DNA of 64,000 bases from Carpediemonas membranifera (lineage: Eukaryota; Fornicata): positions 310,001 to 374,000 of the forward strand of contig JAHDYR010000053.1 in the NCBI GenBank assembly GCA_019828565.1, in the 5' to 3' direction. Both the position numbers and the translations under genes were made by a program. How positions within the stretch are numbered: position 1 is the stretch's first letter; each line of letters starts with the position of its first letter. Positions 9,277 through 21,200 of the stretch are shown here, in pieces. A model generated the notes under the pieces. It had not been told where the DNA came from. It was given only the letters and a program-made list of their open reading frames with translations, and searched no databases.

Positions 9277-12200
9277 TTAATTTCCCTTACCATTAAGGTA
9301 GAACTCCCAGCGCACCAAGCCACCTTCCGAGCCCGTCGTCGCGGAGACAACAAGCGTAGCGGGTGCCCGCACCGGCGTCGTCGGCTTGTACTGCACGGTG
9401 ATGTTGATAGCCTTGTCTGGAGCTAGAGTCTCGCGTGTGACAGGCAGGATGAAGGCGCTGCTGCCACCGAGGATCTGGTACGTCATGACTACGGGCGACT
9501 TAAAGGGCGACTTGAACTGGATCTGCACAGAACCATTGAGGGAGATATCGAAGGGGCCCTGCGGCTGGGGGTGTTTGCAGCGGCCGCTCAGGGGGATTGT
9601 GAACGTGCCGCCAGACGGGTCGGCGATGGTGACGATGGCACGAGTATCGCCGAGAGATGAGGGGACAAATTGGATGGGGATCTGCACCTCCACACCGTTG
9701 ACGTCAGTAGCAGCCGGGGCGGCCAGTGTAGCAGGTACGGTGAAGTCGGCCGAGTCACACGAGACCTTGTACGTGACAGCGGAGTCCTTGAGCGACGTGA
9801 TGCGGCCGATCTGCTCTTGAACGTTACCCAGCGGGCACTCGAAATGAAGGCTCTCTTCGGGCGGCGGGTCTCTTGCAGTGAGGCTCAGCTTGTGCCGGAG
9901 CACGCCAAGCTTGTCCGAGGTGAACGTCAGCTCGGTCTCGACGGGGCCACCCTTGTCAGTGGGGACGAGAGGACGATACGTGACGTCGATCGTGCTGCTC
10001 GACTTAGGCTTGAGTGCGACGGTCTGCGGCAGGAATACGGCGGCGTCAGGGCAGGCAGAGGTGAACGTGACGGGCGATTCGAGGGGGTTCTCGAGCCGCA
10101 GTGTGTGCACTGCAGGCTTGCGGGCGAGAGTCTCAAGGCTGATCGCAGAGACGACCCCGGGAGGCCTTGCCGTGTACTCGAACGTGTGCTTGATATACTC
10201 TCCTGTACGGGCGTTCGTGAGTACAATATCGCCCAAGAACACACCCGCGACGTGCGAGAAGAACGTGATTGCGTAGTCCCTGGACGTGAGAGACGGGACG
10301 TCGATGGCAGCGGGGCCTGTGACCGAGGCTGACTCGAGCAGGGCTGGGTTCCGGACGCCGCGGGACACGCCCGGCTGGGGTGTGCCCGCAGAGGACTGGC
10401 GGCGGGACGAAGGACGGCTGCCGGACTTGCTGGTCTTGGGCACGTCAATCTTCGCCTCGTATGCGTCGCGGAGGACAAGCTCTGCCGTGAACCGCTGGGA
10501 GACGGGCAGCCAGTTGCTGACGTCGACCTCCGTCTTGTACGAGAACTTGGCGATGGTTTCCCACGTGTGGTGACCTGCATCCTCGGGCGCGGTGGCAGTT
10601 CCTTCGAGGGAGATGAGCTTGGCGGTGCCGTCCGGCAGAGGAACCAGCAGCGAGCCGAGAACGGGCTCCGTAGTCATGCGCTGGGGCTTGAACGTGACCG
10701 TGATGTCCTTGGAGCCGCGTGCGGGAACGACAAGCACATCAACGGTGCTGAATGGCTGGCCGCCGTAGAGGTCGTCGTCCTTCTGGACCTCAGCCTCTTC
10801 GACGGACTCTCCCTTGGCGGCACGTATGGTCTTCTGGAGCTGGGACGTCGCCATGACCGAGGGACGGAGGCGCCACTCCCGCTCAGTGGGGTTGGCGATG
10901 CTTACAGTCTTCACTGCGGTTCCACGGACAGGGCATTCGAGCGCGATGGTTTCTGTGGCACTCGCGACAGCTACAGAGGCGCCGCTGAACGTGACGGCGA
11001 CGGGGTCGTGAACCGACTTTGTGGAGTCATCGTCCATGACGAAGGCGCACTGTACGTCTCTGACAACGATGCTTTCATCGATGGAGGTCGGCTCGAACGT
11101 GACAACAATGTCAATGTCCGAGTTGCGGTCAATGACGCCGCTCGTCTTGTCGATTGAGAAGTGCGGCTTCAGCTTCTCAATGTCCCACCTGAAGTGGGTA
11201 TCGATATCGCCGTCGTTTTGGAGCTTCAACACCCTGGTGACCTTGTTGCCGTATACGACGGGCGGGAACACGAGTTGCTCGGTGTCGAGCCTGAGCGATC
11301 GGCCAAGAGCAGCACCGCTCACCTTGAACAACTCAATGACATCGCCAGCAACCTCAACGGAGACGGGGACGTCGTTAAAGTGCGTCCGACCGCGAGGCTC
11401 GTAGCTGATCATCACCATTCCGTGGTGGTCCGGCTTCAGCTCGATCTCCTCCTGAGGGGTCGGCGTAGCAGTGCTCTTAACCTGCTCGGGCATGCCAGGC
11501 CTGCGCTTAGGGGCGACCGTCTCGTTGACTAGGCCGACCCGGAGGTAGGGGGGAATCGACGGCATGCAGAGCTTGACCTTCATGGGCGCCTTCGATCTGT
11601 TGGTGAACCGTACCTCGCGAGTCCGCTTGGTTCCGACGTTGATGGCGCCGATAGACACATCCTTGCTGGCACACTCAAGGGCGAGAGGCGTGCCCGACCC
11701 TTCGACGGTGACATGCATTGTTAGGAGCCCGTTGATGACAAACGGGATCATGTCGCGATAGTGGGTCGCCTGGCGTGGCTTAAACATGAGTCTGAAAGTC
11801 GTGCTCTCGCCTGGAGCCAGGATGGTGGGTGCGGCGTCACGCATCTCGAGGTGAGGCACCTTTGTGGCGTCGAAGCCGGGGTCGACCGACAAAGTATGCT
11901 GATCCTTGTTGGTGATGACGATGTCAACGTGGGCGATGCTATCTTCAGACATGCCGCCGTGGTAGATAAACTGCGGGCCAAAGTCGTGCTTCGTGAGGTT
12001 AAACGCGAGCTTGGGCCTGACTGCCTTGCCTGTGACATCGAGGAGGTACTTATGACCACTAGCGACAGATACGGCGACGGTTTCCTTGAGAGTGACCTCC
12101 GTTTGCGGGAAGAAGCTGAGTGTGAGCTCGCCATGGGCACCGGGAGCGACCGTGCCAGAGACGGGCAGGACGCTCATATGACGGTTGTCCGGGGCCCGGA

Positions 12201-15200
12201 TGGCAAAGTTCATGGGGAACCGACCGTTGTTGACCAGGCGGAAGAGCTGGGCGCGCTTCTCCTGCAGGAAAATAGTACCCAGGTCAATCTCCGACGGGGA
12301 GTCGTAACGGAGCTTGACGGGCTCGGGCCCAGCAAGGATGAGTTCCTCGTGCACGGCGAATCCGACACCCTTGACGTTGATGCTGATAGGCGTCTCCTTG
12401 CGGTCAACGCGGCCGACGATCTGGTAGTTGTATTCACGTTCCTCGGTTGGCCTGAACTTGATGGCGAGTTCGACAGAGCTGTTGGCGTCGATGTGACCCT
12501 CAGCGGGCTCGATAGTAACAGCAGGAGGCGTCTTATCACCGCGGGCGAGCTGGACAGCAAAATCTCTGAAGCTGAGCGTCATTTCCGAGTTGTTGGTGAG
12601 TGTCACGGCCTTAACCTGCTCCTGCTCGGAACCGATGAGAAGGGATCCAAAGTTGATGGACGACCTGTTGACGGAGACGTCAGGCTCAGAGGGGAAGCCA
12701 AGGACGAGGAATGGTACGATGTTGCGGGGTCGGCCTTGGACGGACACCTCGAGGTTGAGATACGCCTCGACACGCTCCATGTGCGTTGGGATGAACTCGA
12801 AGGACATCTGCTTGCGGTAGCTGGAGGTTGCCTGGTCGCGGATGAGGCTGCCCGAGGCGGTGGTGACGGCGAGAGACTTGGGCTTGTCACCAACAGGAAG
12901 CCAGCGGAACGTGGGTTCGCGGGTAAACGCCTGGCCGGGGACGACGGGCACGATGGCCGTAAAGTGGCCGGACTTGCGGACCCGGAGGCCTGTGGCGTCG
13001 ATGCGGAAGACCTTGGCCTCGGACCTTTCCCAGCCAGACTCCGGGGGCCGCAGGTCGGCGGTGTTGAGGAGGTACTGCTGGGAGACGTCGAGGTTGAAGT
13101 GGATGTCGGGCTGCAGGGTCGCTGAGTCGAGGTAGACCAGGAATTTGTGGGCGTGCGCCTCGTCCTCCATCTCATGTTCGAGCCCGGCGACAGTGAGGGC
13201 AGCGAACCCTTCGTACGCCATAGCCTGCTGCGGATGGAACTGGAACGACAGCTGGGCAGTTTCCCCGGGCGGGACGGAGCCATGGGCGGGGGCTACCGTG
13301 AAGCCTGGGTCCGCCTGAACACCGATGTCGCCCTCAATCTCCTTACGCTCGACCATCCACGAGTACTCGACAGCGACAGAGCCCGTGTTGGCGAGGGGGA
13401 CCGTGACGGCGCGGGTTTCGTACATGATCGTGCCAGCGAACTGTATATGGTACGACTTGACGGTCACCTCCTCCCCGTCCTCGACGAACTTCATGTCCTC
13501 GGGCTCGATGCCCAGGCTGAACTCGGGGTTGCCGCACGTGCACACGAGTCCGAGGCGGAGGCATACTTCTTCAGACGTCTCGCCCTCGGGCAGGACGGGT
13601 CTGTAGTAGCACTGCAGAGCGGTCGTGTCGGGTGTGTAGGCGACCGGCTCGTCCGCCCGGAATGTGACATCGACGAGGAGCTCCTGGCCTGGCCCGAGCT
13701 CACCAGATTCGGGCTCGACTGTGACACCGTCCGGGATGTTGGACATGACGACGGACTCGGCCTTGGCGGGCTTCTTGGCGGTCTTGGTCTTTGCCTTAGG
13801 GTCGTCGGGCTCGGCGAGGTCGGCGAGTCTCTTCCTGATCTCGTCATTCTGCTTCCAGTCGAACGTGAACAACTGGCGCGAGGTGTTGACGAGCTTGAAT
13901 GAAACCGTCTTGGACGCACCAGTAAAGGCGTCACCAATGCGAACAATGGAGGTCTCATCGCCAGGCAGCTCAGCAGCGACAATGTCGGTACTATACGCCG
14001 TGCCGAACAGCGGAATGGCGACAGTCTCGTACTCGTTGTTGTCCACCGTCAGCCTGAGGGCGAACTTGCTGTCGTGGTCCGAGTCGCTGGCTGGCGCGTA
14101 CGTCACCTGGATGGTGGCCGAGTCGCTGCCGTCGAGCTGGTCCACGGAGACCAGGGCGCCGCCGTTGAGTCTAAACGGACAGTTGCCACCAGCACGGACG
14201 AGCTGGTCGTCCACTGAACGAACCAGGCTGCCTCGTACAGTGGCTGCAATCTGGCCGACACAGCGGACGACGACCTTGCGGTGAGTCTGAGTGTTCATCA
14301 TGTTCTTGCCGAAGAACAAGGCGTATTGGTCCGCTACCTCGGACCCGCCGGCTCTGGGCTTCGACTGGGACCCTGGCCGCCCCTTGCCCTTGGTCTTGTC
14401 GGCTGCGGGAGCGACTACAGACTCGGCGAGGCGGGCCTCGATTTCAGAGGCTGGGACGGGTTCGGGGTGGGTCAGCTGGATGTGAGGCAGCGAACCCTCG
14501 CCGCGGACAGTAAAGCGGAGCTGCTGGTGGGCTGCGAGTGCGGGTTGCTTGGGCTCAGAAGCACCCTTGCCACCCTTGCGGGCAGTGACAGGCTGTGTGG
14601 AGGTCTCGCCCACTTCCGCGGTGACGGCGAAGTTGGCCTCATAAACAGCCATGTGCGTGGGCTTAAAGGAGCAGGTGACATATACTGACTGGCGGGGGGC
14701 GAGGTACACGTGTGACGGCTCGACAGTAAACGCGGACGGGGGCTCATCAGCGGGCTTGCCGGCCTTTGCTGGCGTCTTAGCCCCCTTGGCGCCACTCGAA
14801 GTCGAGGGCCGAGCTGGATCTCTGCCGTCCACGGCGATGTCGAGGGCTACAGGAACCTTGAACGGGTTCGTGAGCTTGTACCTGGCCTGCTTCGTGACGC
14901 CAGGCAGCACTTGGCCGAACTGGAAGACACCGCCGTCCTTTCCTTGGCGGACGAAGACGAAGGTGTCGTCAACAACCGACGTGTCTTCTCCGGCGCGGGA
15001 GACGATCTTGTGCTCCTCAAAGATGGAGGCGTAGTTCTCGACATCGATGCCAGGAACAGAAGACTCGCCGTCCACGGTATACCGCACACCGCACAGGTTC
15101 TCGGGCTCGATGTCGCCCACCTCGGGTCCGGCCGACTCAGCTGGGTCTCTACCCGTGATGTCTAGGCCGATGAGCTCCGTGCCAGCCCACTGACCGTGTG

Positions 15201-18200
15201 CCGTGAAGGCCACAGAGACCTGGACAGACGAGCCGGGCTCGACGGAGCCGTGGGCCGGCGTGAGGGTGAACATGCCGCCGGCCAGGGTGAGTTCGCCGCC
15301 GAGCTCCGCTGGAGTGACGACGACGGGGTCGCCCGCGAGGACAGGTGTTTCGCCCTTGGTAGGCTTGGGTGCCTTGGCGCCTGTGCTGGGGCGAACGGGG
15401 GCGACCTCGCCGTTCTTGACAGCAGTGAGTCGCGCGGTCTTCTGCTCTGCAGCTGCAGCGAACCGTGCCTGCTCAATGCGCTTGATCTCTTCCGACTGAC
15501 CAAAGGTGAAGTTGAAGGGGAACGCGCCCGTGTTGGCGAGCTCGAACTGTCTCGTCTTCACAGCGCCGTCAGCGAGCGCGCCGAAAGAGAGTGACCGGGC
15601 AGGAGTAAGCTTCCACTTGTTGAACGTCGCGCTAGCCTTAGCTGGGATGGGCAGTGTGTCCACCACCTCACCCGTGGCATCCTCGATGATTTGGACAAGC
15701 ATCGCCTTGTTAGAGGCGTAGAAGAACTCGCGGTCGACTCCGAACGCAACCTTCACCTTTCCGGGAGCGACTACAGGTGCGCCCTTGACTTGCTTCGTCT
15801 CGGGCGGGGCAATGGGTAGAATACCGCCGACCTTGTCGACCACAAGAAGGCCGTTGAGCTCGGCAGACACGAGGAACTTATATCTAATGTCGTACACACC
15901 CGTGTTCCGAAGCGTAATCTCAGTTTCACGGACCTCGTTCACGCGCAGGTTCTCGAAGTCGACGTGGGGCGCGTTATCAGGCATGTCCAGCTCGACACCG
16001 ATACGGTAGCCCTCCGCATGGACCTTGCAGGCGGTCGTGTGGATCGGGGAGGGGAGTGCATCGGCAAAGGCAGGCGCATACGGGTCGACCGGCTTCTTCC
16101 CGTCCTTCTTGCGGCGTGGAGCGTTGGGTACCGGCTTCTTTTCGACGAGCTGGGCGACAATGGCCTTGGGAACCTCGGTCTGGTCGTAAACTTCGATGAC
16201 AATGTCTTCTTCGAACTTCTCGACACACTTACTCTGGAAGGTGACGGTGAGGTCAGTGCTCGACTGCCCCCTGCGGCCGAGGAGGAGGCCACATTCAGGG
16301 GCGATGGACATGTCGGCCTTAGCCAGCTTCTCCTTCGACTCGGGCGAGAGTCTCCACACGGCATGCAGGGAGGAGGAGTTCGTGATGGTCGCAGTCATCG
16401 TCGCGGTCCTATTGAGCAACAGCCGCTCGAACTCGACTGTCTCCGACGCCATTCTGATACGAGGCACGTCACCCACGACCTTGAACGGCACGACGACGGG
16501 GGAGGGGTTGTTCTCCATAGTGATAAGGAGCTGGTCTTCCACAGGTCCGAACACATCAGGGTATGCGAGCACCTGCACCGTCTTGAGTTCCCCGGGGGCG
16601 ATGGTGAGCTCGGACTCGCTGGTGTGGAAGCAGGATGACTCCTCGTACTCCGTCTTCGAGTCGAAGATCCGGACTGGTTCAGCTGGGGGCGGGGCCTTGC
16701 CCTTGGCTTTGGGGTTCTTCTCGCCCTTCTTCTCAGCCACAGGAGGTGCGAGCTCGCATTCCGTGATCGTGGGGTCGGCTTCAATCGTCTTGAGCTCCCG
16801 ACTCTTGCCGTGGCCGCCGTAGCGCCACACGAGCTTGGCCTTGATGGGGAGGGGCTCCACGTTGACCAGGGCGACTGTCTGAACATGGTGCTTATGGGGC
16901 ATCTCAGGGCCAGTATCCCAAGCGACTCCAGTGCAGTCGACCGCGCCCTGGTCGGTCACCCAGGGTGCGGGGGTGAAGCGGTGGCGGTTGAGACGCAGGG
17001 AACCGAAGGAGAAGAGGCCGATCGAGTCGAGGCGGGTAACGGGGCCCTTCACGGGCTCCGTAGACGAGGGGATCCACCCAGTCACCGCGTTCTCAGCACC
17101 CTTGTTGCTTCCAGGGAGCAGGACGTGCGGGCTCGTGTTGATTGCGGGCAGGGTGGCTGTGGCCTTGAGCAGGACAGGCCAGCTGCGGGTACTAAGCCCA
17201 ACCACGCCGAACGTCAGGGTGCGGCGGACAGTGCAGGCTATGTCGGACTTGAACAGGGCGTACACGACCTTCTTCTTGCCCGCGGGGATGGTCCACCGCG
17301 CGTGCACAGGCGTGGGTTCCGTCTTGGCAGGCTCGGCAGCCTCAGAAAGAGAGGCGCGGGAGCCCCGGGAAGACGAGCGGGAGAGGCGGGGGGAGGCGGG
17401 CGTCTGGTGGGCGTTCGAGGGGCGGCGAGGTGGCTTGGGCACTGTGTCGACGATGGTGAAGACAACAGACGAATCCTGGCAAGGCACGAACTTGCCAGCG
17501 GGGTTTCGAATGGCGGTGGTGTTGCTAGGCGCGGTCTTTGGTCTGTAAACCACCTCAAAGCGCTCGTTCTCGCCGTACCCGTCAAACGGCGCGGGGGGCT
17601 TAAATTGCACTTCTTCTTGGAACAGCTCGCGGATGCCATCGTCGCTCGCAGACTTGTCGGGAACAATAGAGCGGTGAATGCCGCCCGAGGGGACCGGCTG
17701 GCGTGCCATAGCGTCCTCGAGCTCGTCTCTTGCGTCGAGGAGTTGCTTCTGGAGGAACTCGCGGCGTCTCCTGAGCGTAGTTAGCTCGCGCTTGTGCTGA
17801 CGGCGCTTGAACTGGATAAGCTCTCTCTCAGCACCCGACATGCGCTCCCAGTCCTCCTCGTCGACGTCCTTGACCTCCGTGGGGAGCTCAGGGGCGTCGG
17901 GGAGGCTGTCAATCTGCTCCTCGATCCTGGCAATAGACCTGAACACGGGCAGGGCGGCTGGGATGTCGAGGGCGAGGAAGTGGACGGGGAATGGCATTGT
18001 GCGGAGTGTTTCCGAGAGACTGTCGCCCTCCTCGACGGCGACAGCGGACTTGTCCAAGATAGCTTGGGCGATCGCTTTGTGAGAGTCGGCCACGGGGTCG
18101 GCTGGGGCGGGCAGGCTCTCGCGAGAGGCGTTGCCCTTGCTTAGGCTGGCCTTGTGCTCTGGGCAATCGCTCATGGGGAGGAGCTCCGAGAGGTGGAAGA

Positions 18201-21200
18201 CGACCGGGTCTGACGGGGGGAACGTGCGCTGGGCGATCTCCTCGGTGAGGGCGTCCATGCCACCGCGGACGACGTCTGCACCCCAGACCTGGGCGATCGA
18301 GTCGACTAGGGCCTCCGTGTCGAGGGTGTCGGCCGGTGCACGGGCAGTGACGATGACCACGGGAGGAATTGGTGCGTCCTCGGTCTTGTCTGCCACGTTC
18401 TCTATGGGTATGATGGCGCGGTCGTCTAGGTATCCTCCAAACTCCTTCCTTGCCGCGAATTCCTTGCGGAAAGTACTGTCGAAGTCCATGCAGAACACCT
18501 CTATGGGGTGCGCCGAGTTGTTGACGAGTTCAACGGGCGCATGAGAGCCCAGGGTCGACCGGGGAAGCATGGCAGGGATCTCGACCTCAGAGGGGCCGAT
18601 GGTGATCTCGGGGTCTACGCCGGTCCCCGTGGCCGATACGTGGAGCAGCTTGCTGTTGGCCACCTTCAGGGCGACAGAGGCTGAGTTCTTGCCGGCCTCG
18701 ATTGGGGTAAAGATGGCGTCAATCTCGAGGTCACCAGTGGGGGGAACCGTGCCGGCGGGAGGGTCGAGGGTGACCGTGGGAGTCTTGCCCTTGGAGTTGA
18801 ACACGGTCTGGGTGACCGCGAAGTCGCAGGGGAGCGGCTCAGCATTGTGCAGTTTAAGCCGCAATTTCTGAGCTTGACCGAGGAAGACTTCTCCGAATGA
18901 GAGAGACGGAGGGATAGTGGAGAGACGTGGAGTGACGATAACAGCCTCAAACCTCACAGCGACACCCATACCGTTGTTCGGACGAATGGGGATGTTGACG
19001 AAGAACGGCATGCCGCCAGTTTTCCTTAAACTGCTTTCGTTAGGATCCCTCGTCTTCAGACTCTGTGGCCTGAGCTCGATCTTGATGGTAGTACTGTCGC
19101 CCACGGCGACGGGGCTGAGCTTGGGCGGGTCCATCTTGAGGCCGTGTGAGGCCATGAGTTGTTGGTCTGGCGTGAACGTCATCTTGCTGGGGCCGTAGTT
19201 CTTGAGGGTAAAGGTCACCGTGGCCGAGCCGTCCCATAGGACAGGGCCGAAGGAGTGGCGATAGGTGGCGTAGACCGCGGAGCGAAGCATGCCGTTGAGA
19301 CCGCCGGCAGAGGCCACGCGGCGGGGACGGAGGCCGCCTGCCGTGACAACCGCGGTGGTTGCGTTGGCGAGCGACTCGTTTGCGCCTACAGCCTCGACCA
19401 CGGCGAGTCTGTCGGCCTCAGCCTCGAGCTCCTCCTGCGTGTGAGGCTCGGGCAGGATAGTGTCGTCAAGCTCGGTCTCCCGGGGCAGCGATAGGGCCAT
19501 TCTCTGGAACGTGGCGACTCCGGCGACTCTGATAGGCCTGGGTTCGAGGAAACCTACCCGGAGAGTGGCGGTGATGTCGTAGTGTCGCGGGACGGAGGGG
19601 TCGACCACGAGTTGGATCGGAGTCGTCGACCTCGACCCAGACCCCGCTGGGAAGAGGGTACCGCCGCTCGGCTCGGCGCGGAGATGGCTATGCGGGGGAC
19701 AATGGATGGCGAACTTGAACGGAACCAGGCCGGTGTTAGAGAGGACGACCTCCTTTGACACGGCCGTGGTGAACAGAGTTGGGTCCATCTCGACAGTGTC
19801 GTTCGACAGTGTGTACGCGATGCCCGAGGCAGACCCTGAGAGCCGCAGCTTGCGGGTCGGCCCGCCCTCGATGTGGGCGAGTGCCGTGCATGAGCAGGCA
19901 GTGTCAGCGTGGGCGTGGTACGTCACCGTGATGTCCACAGACTCGCCCTTCGCCATCTCAAAGGCGGTAGGGGTGATCTCGAACGTCCTGTTCGACGGGA
20001 TATATCTGCCGTCCTCCTTGGCCTGCTCGACCTCCTGCTTGGCCTCAAGATACGACCACTTGATACGGACGGGCGTATCCAGCCCGCATGTGTTTGTCAG
20101 CCGAAGCCGACGGGTCTGGACCGAGTCATTGAGGCAGGTGCCAAATGAGACGAGCGGGTTTCCGGCGAGGTCGAGGCCGTCGCATGAGACATCAGGGTAG
20201 GCTACGGTTGCCTTGAGACTGATAGGGTGGACGTGGTCGTGGCGCTCGACCCGTATGAGGAGCTTGTCCTTGATATTGACGAACTCGCGGCCCGGTGATG
20301 CGACCAGCGGGTCAAATGTGAGGGTAAAGCGGCGGATTGATCCGGCTGCGAACTCACGGTCGACGCTGCCACCGGTAACAACGGCTGGCTCGGCGTCTGA
20401 GTCGGCGGGGAGTACTTCTGTAAGCACGAAGGGCGCTGGGCAGACGAGCTTGGCCACCAGGTCGAGCTGGGAGGCGTTGGTGATCGAGAAGGTCTGGCTC
20501 TTCACGAGGGCGCCCTCGTAGTCCCCGTCGTGCTCGGGTTGGTACTCGTAGTTGAAAGCCATGGCATCCGACGACACCTTGAACAGCGGCTCGATGAACG
20601 TCGCCCTAAGTCGGGGAGAGAACGCAGTTTTCGCAGAACCGCCGCCCTTGCCGTCGGCATTGGCCACTTGGATGAACCAGTGTTCGTCGAGCTTGGAGGG
20701 AGTCTTGCTCGTGCCTGTGAGAGCAAACGTCACCTGGCTCTGGCGAGGGATGGTCTCTTTGGGGCTGTTGAGGGTGAAGCTCGGCCTGGGGCCGTCCTTG
20801 GGCGCGGCCGGGTTGAATGTAACGAGCTTTGTCCGCTTGTTCTCACCCTCGCCCTCCGTGACTGGGATCTCGCAAAGCCACGAGACGGTCTGCGCTGTCA
20901 GACCGTAGTTGGCAAGGGTGACTGTGCGGGTGAGCTGGCGGCCGGTGAAGGCCTGACCCAGCTCAACGATGCCGTTGATGATCTCCAAATCCCGGCGGAT
21001 CTCGTTGTCACCAACAATGACTGGGAGGACGGTCGACCCCTCGCCTCTGGCCTCAATGGCGATCTTACAGTCGGAGTTATCCCTCTGGGGCACTCTGCCC
21101 GAGTCGCCCGTGATGGGCTCGTGGGATGAAATGAGAACAAACTCTGCGGCGTACTTTCCCGTGTTCTCCAAGAACAACGTGACTGGGATATCGACGTGCT

